DNA from: Candidatus Tectimicrobiota bacterium
GTDB taxonomy: Bacteria; JACPUC01
Length of the DNA: 55,919 nt
Direction: 5' to 3'
NCBI GenBank assembly: GCA_016192455.1
Contig: JACPUC010000026.1
Span: 142,902 to 198,820 of the forward strand
Positions 41,229 through 49,925 of this stretch are shown one piece after another. The first letter of the stretch is position 1; the number at the start of each line of letters is the position of its first letter. A model generated the notes under the pieces. The model saw only the letters and a list, made by a program, of their open reading frames with translations, was not told the DNA's origin and ran no database searches. The position numbers were made by a program, and so were the translations under genes.

Positions 41229-43130
41229 CTACGCCGCATCTTCCTGGTAGCGCAGCGTCAGGCGTTCGAACTCATCAAGGAGCGCGCGGGTGCGCTCCTG
41301 CACTTGCCGCTGCACCCCAGCCAGCGTCGCGTCGTCCGCCGTCGCCGGCACGTCGGCGTTGCCGAAGCCGTAGATTTTCAGCTTCGGCTCGGTGCCGGAG
41401 GGTCGGATGACGATCTTCGTGAAGCCATCCTCGGAGAGCTGGTAGACCAGGACATTGCCGCGCGCGCCGACCACCACGCCGCGTTGGGCGCCGTCGCGCG
41501 GATCGCTGATGGCGCCGGTTTGACGGTCGATGACCGCCCGCAGCGGCAGCCCGCCGAGGCGCTGCGGCGGCTCGCGTCGCAGCCGTTCCATGACCCTGAC
41601 CATGGTGCGCTCCCCGGCGCTGCCGGTCATGAAGAAGTTGCGCGTCTCCTCGAAGAAGTAGCCGTACCTGCGGTAGAGCTTGTGGAGATAGTCATCAAGG
41701 GTTGCTCCCTCGGCCTTCAGCTCGGCCGCGAGCTCCGCCGTCAGCAAGGCCGCGCTCGCCGCGTCCTTGTCCCGCACCGCCGCGCCGCGCAGGTAGCCGA
41801 AACTCTCCTCGAAGCCGAAGATGAAGCGCTCTGGATCATCGAGCTTGCCGATGAGCTCGGCGATATACTTGAAGCCGACGAGGAGATCGCCGACCAGCCG
41901 CACCTGGAAATCGGCGGCGATGCGGGTGACGAGATCGGTGCTCACCATGGTCTTGACGAGCAGCCCATCTTTCGGCAGCCTGCCGACGTCGCGCAGGGTT
42001 CGCAGCACGTAGTGGCTGAGGAGCGCCCCGAGCTGGTTGCCGGAGAGGTGTCGCCAGGAGCCGTCCCGCAGCGGCACGGCGACGCCGAGGCGATCCGCAT
42101 CGGGATCGCTGGCCATGGCGAGGTCCGCATCGATCTCGCGCGCCAAAGCAATGGCCTCGGTCAACGCTGCCGGCGATTCGGGGTTGGGGATGTGCCCCGC
42201 CACGTTTGGGAAGTCGCCGTCCGGGGTGCTTTGGGCGGCCACCAGGTGCAGGTCCGTGAAGCCGGCCCGGCGCAAGACCGGGACCACATTGGTGACGCCG
42301 GCGCCGTGCAGCGGCGTGTAGACGAGACGCAGGCGGCGGCTGGCGCCGAGGGCCGTCGCCGCCACGGCGTCCACGTAGGCCCGGTCCACCTCCCGGGCGG
42401 CGCGCTCGGCGAAGCCGGGCGAGCCAACCGGCGCTGATGCCGCCGCCTCCTCGGCGCCCAAGAGGACGATGAGGCCGCGCTCGCAAGCCGCTTGGTACGG
42501 CAGGCGTTGGATGTCGTCGACCCGCTGCACCTCGTCGATGATGCCGGTATCATGCGGCGGCAGCACCTGCCCACCATCCCGCCAGTAGACTTTGAAGCCG
42601 TTGTCCGTGGGAGGGTTGTGCGAGGCGCTGATGACGATGCCGGCATCCGCTCCGAGGTGGCGCACCGCGAAGGAGACCTCGGGGGTGGAGCGGCAGCCAT
42701 CGAAGAGGTAGGCCATGAAGCCATGGGCGGCCACGATGCAGGCGCACTCCTCGGCGAAACGGCGGGCCTGGTGGCGGGTGTCGTGACCAATGACGATGCG
42801 GTGGCTCAGGGAGGCGCCGCTCTCCGCGTGCCCCCCGCTTTCCCGCCCTTGCTTCAGGAGGTAGCGCGCCAGGCCTTGCGCCGACTCGCCGATGGTGCGC
42901 AAGTTCATGCGATTCGGGCCGACCCCCATCTTCCCTCGTCTGCCGCCGGTGCCGAAGGGAATGATGGTGTAGAAGCTGTCGTTGAGTTCCTGCCAGTCCT
43001 GCGCGGCGATGAGCTGCTCGATCTGCTCCCGTTCCGCCGCGGGGGATGGCCGCCGCAGCCAGCGCCGCAGGGCCTCCAGGCTGCCCGCTTCGATGGCTGC
43101 GGCAGGAATCCGCGCGGTGATTTCCACCAT
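41229..43130 (-). CDS. Phosphoglucomutase/phosphomannomutase family protein
   Basis: 633 aa alpha-D-phosphohexomutase. N-terminal FGTGGRRGKMGVGPNRMN, phosphoserine loop ISASHNPPTDNGFKVYW (S170), metal loop MASDPDADRLG, sugar loop FGFEESFGYL and phosphate-binding RPSGTEPKLKIYG near the C-terminus. All four loops are complete. Length fits the PGM2-like group that accepts glucose-1-phosphate or pentose phosphates. The ATG at 43130 (MVEITARI) is chosen over the open frame from 43259; the ribosome site is weak. A promoter is at 43300-43327 and the leader contains an 8-bp hairpin (43197-43221). Confidence 0.92.
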   Translation of the reverse strand: MVEITARIPAAAIEAGSLEALRRWLRRPSPAAEREQIEQLIAAQDWQELNDSFYTIIPFGTGGRRGKMGVGPNRMNLRTIGESAQGLARYLLKQGRESGGHAESGASLSHRIVIGHDTRHQARRFAEECACIVAAHGFMAYLFDGCRSTPEVSFAVRHLGADAGIVISASHNPPTDNGFKVYWRDGGQVLPPHDTGIIDEVQRVDDIQRLPYQAACERGLIVLLGAEEAAASAPVGSPGFAERAAREVDRAYVDAVAATALGASRRLRLVYTPLHGAGVTNVVPVLRRAGFTDLHLVAAQSTPDGDFPNVAGHIPNPESPAALTEAIALAREIDADLAMASDPDADRLGVAVPLRDGSWRHLSGNQLGALLSHYVLRTLRDVGRLPKDGLLVKTMVSTDLVTRIAADFQVRLVGDLLVGFKYIAELIGKLDDPERFIFGFEESFGYLRGAAVRDKDAASAALLTAELAAELKAEGATLDDYLHKLYRRYGYFFEETRNFFMTGSAGERTMVRVMERLRREPPQRLGGLPLRAVIDRQTGAISDPRDGAQRGVVVGARGNVLVYQLSEDGFTKIVIRPSGTEPKLKIYGFGNADVPATADDATLAGVQRQVQERTRALLDEFERLTLRYQEDAA

Positions 43131-43299
43131 CTCAGTGCAAGCTCCGCCGCGGTCCTGCCGGCGACGCGCCAGCCGGCTCCTCGGCTCGAAGAAGGGCGCA
43201 GGTGTGGGGTGGGCACCTGCGGGCGCCGCCGCGGCGCGCTTTGAGTTCTGGGACCGCAAGCGGCTCCGACAGGCAGCCTGGCACTGAGCGACCGAGTGG

Positions 43300-43327
43300 A
43301 ATATAGCTTATGCCATCTCAGCGGCAA
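43300..43327 (-). promoter_or_regulatory. Sigma70-type promoter for the phosphohexomutase
   Basis: Minus strand TTGCCG (43327-43322), 16-nt spacer, TATATT (43305-43300). Confidence 0.5.
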
Positions 43328-43394
43328 GCGGAAGGGGGCCGGCGGCCAGGGGCGGGGCAGGCAGGTCTGTCTGCCGTGCCGGTACGGGCAGGCG

Positions 43395-43637
43395 TTAGCT
43401 GGAAGGAGGAGGCTGCAGGCGCAGGCGCAGAAGTTCGCGCTTCATCTCGTCCTGGCGGCGCACCAGGAGACGAGCGCTGGAGTGGAGGAGCAGCCGGTGC
43501 AGGAGAGACAGGGCAAGGACAAGGACGACGGTCAGACCTGCCAACCGCGGCAGCCAAGCGCCGACCGTGCCGAGGTAGGGGCTCGCCCCTGACCACGAGA
43601 GCTTGAGTACAGCAAGGAGCAGGGTCTGGACGTCCAT
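43395..43637 (-). CDS. Small hypothetical membrane protein
   Basis: 80 aa with one strong membrane segment (about 27-48, WLPRLAGLTVVLVLALSLLH) and a basic Arg/Leu-rich tail. ATG 43637 is chosen because the extension to 43742 is not hydrophobic; the ribosome site is weak. A 16-nt palindrome lies 20 nt upstream. No family recognised. It could be a chance frame. Confidence 0.4.
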   Translation of the reverse strand: MDVQTLLLAVLKLSWSGASPYLGTVGAWLPRLAGLTVVLVLALSLLHRLLLHSSARLLVRRQDEMKRELLRLRLQPPPSS

Positions 43638-43656
43638 ACCGTCCCGCCTTAAGGTT

Positions 43657-43672
43657 CTCTCGCGCGCGAGAG
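43657..43672. promoter_or_regulatory. Perfect 16-nt palindrome in a divergent region
   Basis: CTCTCGCGCGCGAGAG, between the divergent starts at 43637 (-) and 44014 (+). Possible operator. The 376-nt gap 43638-44013 otherwise holds the promoter at 43732. Confidence 0.35.
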
Positions 43673-43731
43673 CATCATGACTCTCCTTGGCTCTGCCTCT
43701 CTGGTACTGCATCGGCAGAGCGTGCAGAACC

Positions 43732-43760
43732 TTGAGCGACACGCTGGGGCAGCCTACACT
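43732..43760 (+). promoter_or_regulatory. Sigma70-type promoter for the PfkB-like gene
   Basis: TTGAGC (43732-43737), 17-nt spacer, TACACT (43755-43760). Leader about 245 nt to the ATG at 44014. Confidence 0.5.
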
Positions 43761-44013
43761 GTCGCCGGTCGCTTCTGCCTCTTTACCCTGTGTCGGGATG
43801 CCCCAGGGGCAAGCGCGGGCGGGGAGATGGCGGGCGCCGCAAAACGGAGATGCCGCCGGCGCCCATCCCTTCGAGAGCTACCGGTGGGATGCGTCGCGGC
43901 GCCGCAGGATGCGTGGTAAACGGAGGTGAGTCCAGGGGAATGTCTTCCCCATCCGGCGATGGGCGACGTTCCGAAGCTGTCCCAAGGAACGCCAGCGGAG
44001 AACGAGTTTAGCC

Positions 44014-44988
44014 ATGCAGGTGCAAGACCTCTTGCCCCGCTTCTCGCAGCAGTCGGTGATGGTGCTGGGTGATCTGGTGGTGGAGAAGTACGTTTGGGGC
44101 ACGGCGCGAGGTCTGGCGAATGATGCGCCCGTACCCGTGCTGCGGGTCGAAGGCGAGGAGTACCAACTCGGCGGGGCCGCGAACGTGGCGCGTCACCTCG
44201 CGGCCTTGGGGGCACAGGTGCGCCTCTGCGGCTTGGTGGGGTACGACGACGCGGCGCACGCCTTGCGGCGCTCGGTGCGCCAGTCCGGCATTGACACCAG
44301 TGGCATCTTCCCGGCCCAGGGCCGGCAGACAGCCTCCAAGGTCAGGGTGCTCTCGCACCAGCACGGCCAGCAACTCCTGCAGCTCGACTATGAGCCGCCG
44401 CGCAGCACCACGGACCTCGAGCGCGGCAGCCTGCGCACGTACATTGAAGCCACGCTGGAGAGCACCGACTGCCTGATCCTGTGCGACTACGAGAAAGAGA
44501 CGTATGGCTCGCTGGAGTTCGTCCAGGAGCTGGCGCGCCTGGCCGCCGCCCAGAAGGTCCTGACGGTTGCCGATGCTCACCCCGCCGGCGTGTCGCTGCT
44601 CCGTGACACGCACCTCACCTTGGTGAGCGATGCCGCCGCGCGTGACCTCCACGCCACGCTCTACGAGCACTCCGGAGTCAGCCGCGGGGAGCTGGCCCGC
44701 GACCTCCTCGAGTTCCTGCACTGCGGCGCGATCGTCCTCATCGACGCGGCAGAGGGGATGCTGGGGGTGCGCCAGGAGGGTGAAGCGGCGAGCATCCCCT
44801 GCAGCCTCGGTGCGCCGTTTTCGGTCCTCGGCCTGCGCGAGCCCCTGCTCGGCACCCTAACCCTCTGCCTCCTCGCGGGAGGCGATCTTGGCTTGGCCCT
44901 GCGCGTGGCTGGGCGTGCCGGCGCGAAGCTCGTCAGCAAACCCGGACCGGCGTCGCTGCGCCCCGAGGAGCTTTTGGACGATTCCTGA
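44014..44988 (+). CDS. PfkB/ribokinase-fold protein related to HldE kinase domain, active site degenerate
   Basis: 324 aa. The N-terminal half is clearly like the heptose-7-phosphate kinase domain of HldE/RfaE (VMVLGDLVVEKYVWG, APVPVLRVEGEEYQLGGAAN, GLVGYD). The C-terminal kinase signature is lost: where the family has DVTGAGDT with the catalytic Asp, this protein reads SVLGLREP (270-278), and the VDPKG phosphate-donor segment reads VADAHPAG. The rest of the helix after the signature is kept (LLGTLTLCLLAGGDLGLALRVAG), so the fold seems intact. Probably a pseudokinase or sugar-binding protein; ADP-heptose synthesis is unlikely. The stop is 270 nt before atpZ, with a separate promoter between. 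Confidence 0.82.
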   Translation: MQVQDLLPRFSQQSVMVLGDLVVEKYVWGTARGLANDAPVPVLRVEGEEYQLGGAANVARHLAALGAQVRLCGLVGYDDAAHALRRSVRQSGIDTSGIFPAQGRQTASKVRVLSHQHGQQLLQLDYEPPRSTTDLERGSLRTYIEATLESTDCLILCDYEKETYGSLEFVQELARLAAAQKVLTVADAHPAGVSLLRDTHLTLVSDAAARDLHATLYEHSGVSRGELARDLLEFLHCGAIVLIDAAEGMLGVRQEGEAASIPCSLGAPFSVLGLREPLLGTLTLCLLAGGDLGLALRVAGRAGAKLVSKPGPASLRPEELLDDS

Positions 44989-45187
44989 GGAGGCAACCGT
45001 ACCTCCTGGCAGGCAGAGCGCCGCTTGCTGGCGGCGGGCGTCCTCCGCGTGGCTGGAGTCTGGCCCACGCCGTGCGTGGCCGGCGGGCACCAAAGACATA
45101 CCACGCAGGGGGCGGTTGGGTGACCGGCTTCGGCATGCCGCGGCTCGGGTGAACTGCTGGCGAAACGGGCAAAAGGCCAGAATTTCA

Positions 45188-45216
45188 TTGACATCCATTC
45201 GCCATTCTGGTAGAGA
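45188..45216 (+). promoter_or_regulatory. Sigma70-type promoter for the F0 operon
   Basis: TTGACA (45188-45193), 17-nt spacer, TAGAGA (45211-45216), about 45 nt before atpZ. Confidence 0.6.
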
Positions 45217-45258
45217 GAGAAGGTCTAACCGCCGCCCAGCCATGAGCGGCGAATTCTT

Positions 45259-45522
45259 ATGGCTAAGAACCAGTGGCAGTCCTTCCGTCAGGTCTTTCGC
45301 CTTATTGGCGACTTCAGCACTATCGGGCTGCAACTCGTCATTTCAACCTGCCTCGGCTTGGCGGCAGGGTTCTATCTCGACCGTTGGCTGCGGACGCAGC
45401 CGATTCTGACGTTGGTGTTTCTCGTCCTCGGCATCGCAGCCGGCTTCATCAACATCTTCCGTACCCTGCAGCGGATTCCGCGACAGAAACGGAATGACCG
45501 AGAGGACGAGGACCGTGACTAA
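45259..45522 (+). CDS. atpZ: AtpZ/AtpI-like F0F1-ATPase accessory membrane protein
   Basis: 87 aa with two membrane segments (about 18-40, IGLQLVISTCLGLAAGFYLD, and 48-68, PILTLVFLVLGIAAGFINIF) and a charged C-terminal tail. The GFYLDRWL and GxxAGFxNxxR pattern is that of the AtpZ/AtpI-type small proteins coded upstream of F0 genes; AtpZ is linked to Mg2+/Ca2+ transport or c-ring assembly. First gene of atpZ-I-B-E and overlapping the next gene by 29 nt. Confidence 0.82.
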   Translation: MAKNQWQSFRQVFRLIGDFSTIGLQLVISTCLGLAAGFYLDRWLRTQPILTLVFLVLGIAAGFINIFRTLQRIPRQKRNDREDEDRD

Positions 45523-45925
45523 GACGCCAGGAGAGCGTGGACGGACGCGCCTGCTGCGCACCCTCGAACGCCACGGCTGGATCTGGCTGGGGGTGCTTGT
45601 CGGCGCGACGCTGCTTTGGGGGCATTGGGAAGCAGCGGCGCGTTTGGCGTTGGGCGGCGCGATCAGCGTGCTGAACTTCCGCTGGCTCTGCTTCTTCTAC
45701 CAGCATGTCCTGCCGCGGCGCAGCCGCCGGTTGCACCTGCTCGCCGGCCTCGGTTACCTGGCGCGGTACGTGGTGATCGGCTTCCTCCTCTACCTGGCCC
45801 TGAGCAAGAACACCGTCGAGCTGCTGGCGCTCATCGCCGGGCTGTCGCTGATGGTCTTCGTCATTCCCGGCGTTGGCTTGTGGACCTTGCGGCATACGCC
45901 CCACGGTCAGTTTGAGGCTCGCTGA
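45494..45925 (+). CDS. atpI: ATP synthase subunit I (AtpI)
   Basis: 143 aa with four hydrophobic segments (GWIWLGVLVGATLLWG, ARLALGGAISVLNFRWLCFF, YLARYVVIGFLLYLAL, ELLALIAGLSLMVFVIPGVG). Size, topology and position before atpB fit AtpI, which assists c-ring assembly. ATG 45494 overlaps atpZ; a GTG at 45515 is an alternative start. Its TGA shares one base with the atpB ATG, so translation is coupled. Confidence 0.8.
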   Translation: MTERTRTVTKTPGERGRTRLLRTLERHGWIWLGVLVGATLLWGHWEAAARLALGGAISVLNFRWLCFFYQHVLPRRSRRLHLLAGLGYLARYVVIGFLLYLALSKNTVELLALIAGLSLMVFVIPGVGLWTLRHTPHGQFEAR

Positions 45926-46605
45926 TGGAACATCCGCTGCTCTACCTCAACTACATCGTGAACTGGCTGGCCCCCGGCTTCCTGGATAAAGAGCACGTCA
46001 CGTATACGTGGTTCCTCATCCTCCTCTTCCTGGCCGCGGGGTTGCTGGTGCGGCGGCGCCTGGAGCGCGTGCCGCGCGGGGCCCAGAACGTTTTCGAGGC
46101 GGTGGTCGAGGGCATCACGAGCTTCATGGACACCACCATGGGGCACGGCGGCTCGCGCTACTTCCCCCTTATCGGCGCGCTGGCCTTCTTCATCCTCCTC
46201 TCCAATCTCATGGGGATCATCCCCGGCGGCATGTCCCCCACGAGCAACATCAACACCAACGCCGCCTGCGCCCTCACCGTCTTCCTCGCCACCCACTACG
46301 TGGGCTTCAAAACGCATGGGATCAAGTACGTGCGGCACTTCACCGGCCCCATCATCTGGTTGGCGCCGCTGATGATGCCGATCGAGATCATCGGTCACTT
46401 GGCCAGGCCTCTTTCTCTCTCGGTGCGTCTGTTCGGCAACATTCGAGGGGAAGACCTGGTAATCATCATCCTGGTGTCGCTCGTGCCCCTCATCGTGCCG
46501 CTGCCGATGTTTTTCCTGGCGATCTTCACCAGCATTATCCAGACGTTCGTCTTCTGTCTCCTGTCCATGATCTACATTGCGGGCGCCATGGAACACGCCC
46601 ACTAA
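45925..46605 (+). CDS. atpB: ATP synthase F0 subunit a
   Basis: 226 aa, membrane stator of F0 that forms the ion half-channels. The essential Arg is R168 in LARPLSLSVRLFGN. Other family segments are SNLMGIIPGGMSPTSNINTN and the last helix IIQTFVFCLLSMIYIAGAMEHAH. Short N-terminus compared with E. coli. ATG overlaps the atpI stop (TGATG). Confidence 0.95.
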   Translation: MEHPLLYLNYIVNWLAPGFLDKEHVTYTWFLILLFLAAGLLVRRRLERVPRGAQNVFEAVVEGITSFMDTTMGHGGSRYFPLIGALAFFILLSNLMGIIPGGMSPTSNINTNAACALTVFLATHYVGFKTHGIKYVRHFTGPIIWLAPLMMPIEIIGHLARPLSLSVRLFGNIRGEDLVIIILVSLVPLIVPLPMFFLAIFTSIIQTFVFCLLSMIYIAGAMEHAH

Positions 46606-46661
46606 ATCGACATCGGGTCTGCATCGCCCATTAAGCCGGTTGCATTGAAAGGAGGAACCTC

Positions 46662-47012
46662 ATGGCGAAGACATGGCTCGTCTCAACCCTCAGCGCGCTT
46701 CTGCTGACCTTCGTCGTGGTGCCGGCTGCTCTCGCGCAAGGGGCTGGGGAGAGCGGCAAGATCAGCTACTTCATCTGGGCCGCCATCGTCTCCGGTGGCG
46801 CGCTTGCCCTGGCGGCCATGGCGGGCGCTTTCGGCCAGTCCCGCGGCCTCTCTGCGGCACTCGACGGGATTTCCCGCAATCCGAGCGCCTCGGGGCAGCT
46901 CACCACCACGCTCATCATCGGCCTGGCCCTCATCGAGTCGTTGGTCATCTACGTGCTCGTCGTCAGCCTCATCCTCCTGTTTGTCGATCCCTTCAAGATG
47001 CTGGCTGGTTAG
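46662..47012 (+). CDS. atpE: ATP synthase F0 subunit c
   Basis: 116 aa rotor subunit. The hairpin has ion-carrying E92 in the second helix (IIGLALIESLVIYVLVV) and the loop SRNPSASG. Residues Q59, E92, S93 and Y97 occupy the positions known from Na+-binding c subunits, but the neighbour of S93 is Leu, not Thr, so the ion is undecided. An extra N-terminal hydrophobic segment ending VVPAALAQG (1-27) looks like a signal peptide or third helix. Strong ribosome site GGAGGAA. No b, delta or F1 genes follow. Confidence 0.93.
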   Translation: MAKTWLVSTLSALLLTFVVVPAALAQGAGESGKISYFIWAAIVSGGALALAAMAGAFGQSRGLSAALDGISRNPSASGQLTTTLIIGLALIESLVIYVLVVSLILLFVDPFKMLAG

Positions 47013-47255
47013 AGCAGCTAACGGGGGAGACCTCGCGAGGTCGGCGCTGCCGGCCGCGGACCGGCGCTGCGGCCCGCCCGACGCTTCTCGGGAGGCTAAC
47101 GGCGCCTGAGAGGCATCTTCCATGGGAACCGGGCTGAGCAACCTGTAGGGGACGACCGGGCGGGCGAAGGGCGAAGGCGGAGAGCGCAGGCCAGCGTTCT
47201 TCATCATGGAGGCTTCGCGAGAGGAACGAGAAGGCCCGGCATACGGAGGTGATGG

Positions 47256-48662
47256 ATGGCGCGCAAAGCCCCAACAGAACCGATCTACTATGACCGAGAG
47301 GTCGAGACCATGCCCCGCGAGCAGAAGGAGGCTATGCGCCTGCAGAAGCTGCGCAGCCTGCTGGAACACCTGCTTGCCAGCAATGGTTTCTATGGCCCAC
47401 GCCTAAAGAAGGCAGGCGTGAGGCCGCAAGCCATTACGTCGATCGCCGAGTTCCGCAAGCGCGTGCCGGCGACCTTGAAGCAGGAGCTCGTGGCCGACCA
47501 GGAGGAGAACCCTCCGTATGGCAAGCGGCTTGGCGTTCCCGAAGAGCAGCTCGCGCAGATTTTCATGACCAGCGGCACCTCCGGCATCGGCCAGGAGGTC
47601 AGCCCGCTGTCGAAGAGCGACACCTACCACGCGGCGCTGGGATTCGCCTTTCAGCTCAACGCCGGGGGCCTGGCGCCGGGCGACATCTCGGCGCACATGT
47701 GGCCCGTGGCCACGATGCCCGGCGGGCTCGCCGCCCTCGAGGGGCTGCGCATGCTGAAGACGAACCCGATGATCCTCGGCATCTTCGACACCAAGAAGAA
47801 GCTCCAACTCATGGTGCGGTTCAACGTGCACCACCTCTTCACCACGCCCGCCTACCTCACGCGCCTGGCGCTGCTGGCGCAGGAGATGGGCATCGAACCG
47901 CGGCGCGACCTGTCGCGCCTGAAGGCGATCACCCTCTCCACGGAAGCCTTCCCCCCCATCTGGGCGCACAACATGGAAGCCTTCTGGGGCGTGCCCCTGC
48001 AAGACTGCTACGGCTCCACGCAGCTCGGCACGGTGTTCGCCTTCACCACCGAGCGCGGGGTGGCGCCGGGCGGCGCGCGGGGCGTCTACCACACCCTCGA
48101 CCACATGGGGATTGTGGAGATTGTCGATCCGCAAAGCGGCGAAGAGGTCCCTTACGGGGAGTACGGCGAGCCGATCGTCACGCCGCTCTGGCGGGAGGCG
48201 TCCCCGGTGCTGCGCTTCCGCTCGGGAGACCGGGTGCGGCGCCTACCCCCGACCAGCGAGATCGACGGACGCACCTGCGACACCTGGGAGATGGGAACGA
48301 TCTCCCGCCTCGACGACATGATCAAGATGAAGGCCACCAACATCTGGCCCTCGACGATTGATGAAGTCCTCTTCGCTCATGCCGAGATCGATGAGTACAA
48401 CGGCCGGGTCCTCATTGATGCCCAGGGCCGGGAGCGGGTGCAGATCAAGCTGGAGTTCAAAACCCACATCACCTCTGAGAGCGTCAAGCAGGCGGTGCTG
48501 GCCAAGCTTCCCAGCCAGCTCCGCGAGAAGACCGGCATGACGATCGAGGTGGAGGCGGCGCCTTTCGGCACCATCGAGCGCTTCGAGTACAAGGCGCGGC
48601 GCTGGAAAGACGAGCGCATGAGCGGCCTCGAGGGAGTCCGCTTCCGCGACAAGGCCGTGTAA
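47256..48662 (+). CDS. Phenylacetate-CoA ligase-like (PaaK family) AMP-forming ligase
   Basis: 468 aa. PaaK-type motifs: YYDREVETMPREQ near the N-terminus, P-loop FMTSGTSGIGQEVSPLSKSD, QDCYGSTQLGTVFAF, FRSGDRVRR and RLDDMIKMKATNIWPSTID. Activates an aryl or short carboxylic acid to its CoA thioester. Several PaaK-like paralogs have unknown substrates; no paaABCDE genes are here, so the classical phenylacetate route is not indicated. ATG 47256 with GGAGG 6 nt upstream. Followed by a 12-bp hairpin. Confidence 0.88.
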   Translation: MARKAPTEPIYYDREVETMPREQKEAMRLQKLRSLLEHLLASNGFYGPRLKKAGVRPQAITSIAEFRKRVPATLKQELVADQEENPPYGKRLGVPEEQLAQIFMTSGTSGIGQEVSPLSKSDTYHAALGFAFQLNAGGLAPGDISAHMWPVATMPGGLAALEGLRMLKTNPMILGIFDTKKKLQLMVRFNVHHLFTTPAYLTRLALLAQEMGIEPRRDLSRLKAITLSTEAFPPIWAHNMEAFWGVPLQDCYGSTQLGTVFAFTTERGVAPGGARGVYHTLDHMGIVEIVDPQSGEEVPYGEYGEPIVTPLWREASPVLRFRSGDRVRRLPPTSEIDGRTCDTWEMGTISRLDDMIKMKATNIWPSTIDEVLFAHAEIDEYNGRVLIDAQGRERVQIKLEFKTHITSESVKQAVLAKLPSQLREKTGMTIEVEAAPFGTIERFEYKARRWKDERMSGLEGVRFRDKAV

Positions 48663-48692
48663 AAGCGTGGCGTCGGTCGCTCCGGTGGCAGG

Positions 48693-48723
48693 GCCTTCTC
48701 GGGGCGGGCCTCCCCGAGAAGGC
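48693..48723 (+). terminator. Hairpin after the PaaK-like gene
   Basis: Perfect 12-bp stem GCCTTCTCGGGG / CCCCGAGAAGGC around a 7-nt loop, 30 nt past the stop. No T-tract follows. Confidence 0.6.
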
Positions 48724-48925
48724 GGCGAAAGCGGCCCGACCAGCATCTCGAAGCATGTGGGCCTCCCCGGCGCTCCATTGCCACCGAGGAAGTCCACCCT
48801 ACCGAGCAGAGGCTGCGCGTTTCCTGCCTCATCTCCTTCCGCGCCAGGGTCCGCGACGCGCAGTGCATCCCATTGCTGAACCGTTGAACTTCGTGAGCGC
48901 GATCGCCTCGTCGTTCGTCATCTGC

Positions 48926-49612
48926 ATGCCGCTGGCATCGGCTCGGCTGAGCTGGGGCCACCTCTTCGGCAATCAGGCCCCCGTGGAGCTCGAGGTCGGC
49001 TTCGGCAAGGGGATGTTCCTTCTCAGCGAAGCGGCGGCGCGCCCACAGGTGAATTTCGTCGGCCTCGAGGTGGCCGGCAAGTACCACCACCACACCCTCC
49101 AGCGCGTGGAAGGGCGCCGGCTCCAGAACGTGCGGCTGATCCACGGCGAGGCGGGCGAGGTGATCAGCCGGCATGTCGCGGATACCAGCCTGCAGGCCAT
49201 CCACATTTACTTCCCCGACCCCTGGCACAAGAAGCGCCACAAGAAGCGCCGCCTCTTCGGGCCGGGATTCCTCTACCATGCCGCGCGCACCCTGCGCCGC
49301 AACGGAGCGCTCTACATCGCCACCGACTACGCGGAGTACTTCGACTCCATCGTGGAGCGCGTCGAAGCATGCGGCTACTTTGGCCGTCTGCTCCAGAGCC
49401 CTTTCGTGGAGCGCTGGCAAGCCTCGTTCCGAGAAGGCCGAAAGACGACGGCCTGCGGCACGGCGCCGGCGGAGCAGCCGCGCCTTCCCCAGTCCCCCCC
49501 GCCGCCGGGTGGCGCGCAGGCCGCCACGGACCTCCCCCTCACACACTATGAGCGCAAGTATCGCCGCGAGGGGCGCAGAATCTACGCCGCTCACTACGTG
49601 GTGCAACGGTGA
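48926..49612 (+). CDS. trmB: tRNA (guanine-N7-)-methyltransferase TrmB
   Basis: 228 aa. Makes m7G46 in tRNA with SAM. SAM motif ELEVGFGKGMFL (21-32), the family signature IHIYFPDPWHKKRHKKRRL (92-110), and a C-terminal end THYERKYRREGRRIYAAHYV typical of TrmB. A Pro/Ala-rich stretch of about 40 residues before that end is unusual. The start is uncertain: ATG 48926 gives a normal length, but no ribosome site is visible; a GTG at 48893 or ATG at 48755 is in frame. Located between a hairpin and the YeeE genes. Confidence 0.88.
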   Translation: MPLASARLSWGHLFGNQAPVELEVGFGKGMFLLSEAAARPQVNFVGLEVAGKYHHHTLQRVEGRRLQNVRLIHGEAGEVISRHVADTSLQAIHIYFPDPWHKKRHKKRRLFGPGFLYHAARTLRRNGALYIATDYAEYFDSIVERVEACGYFGRLLQSPFVERWQASFREGRKTTACGTAPAEQPRLPQSPPPPGGAQAATDLPLTHYERKYRREGRRIYAAHYVVQR

Positions 49613-49925
49613 GGCGTCCTGAGCGGCGGCCCGTCTTTGCTCCGCCCGCGAGTTGCTCCCCTCTGCCGTGAGCGCCAGGCTGCGTCCTCCAGGTTGCGCA
49701 GGGGCGACCCGCAGCTCATATGTTCGCTTGACGGCGCCAACCACGGAGGCCGGTCGGATGGTTCGCAACGAGGGTGGCAGCCTGCCCGCCTGAGTTTCGG
49801 CGACCCGCCAGAAGGGGTCTGGAGACCAGTGGAGGATCGGCCCCGCGCCTCCCCTCCTGGCCCTGCCCAACGTCCCGCTGCCCCACTATCCGTCCCATCC
49901 TCTGGTAAAACGAAGGAGATGCATC
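49613..49925. other. Intergenic region before the YeeE/YedE pair
   Basis: 313 nt. Only a weak promoter-like pair, TTGCGC (49694) and TATGTT (49719) with a 19-nt spacer. No gene. Confidence 0.35.

Noticed and set aside
46662-47012. Firm call of a Na+-driven ATP synthase
   Set aside because: Q59/E92/S93/Y97 fit, but the Thr after Ser is Leu, and similar c subunits occur in organisms assumed to use protons.
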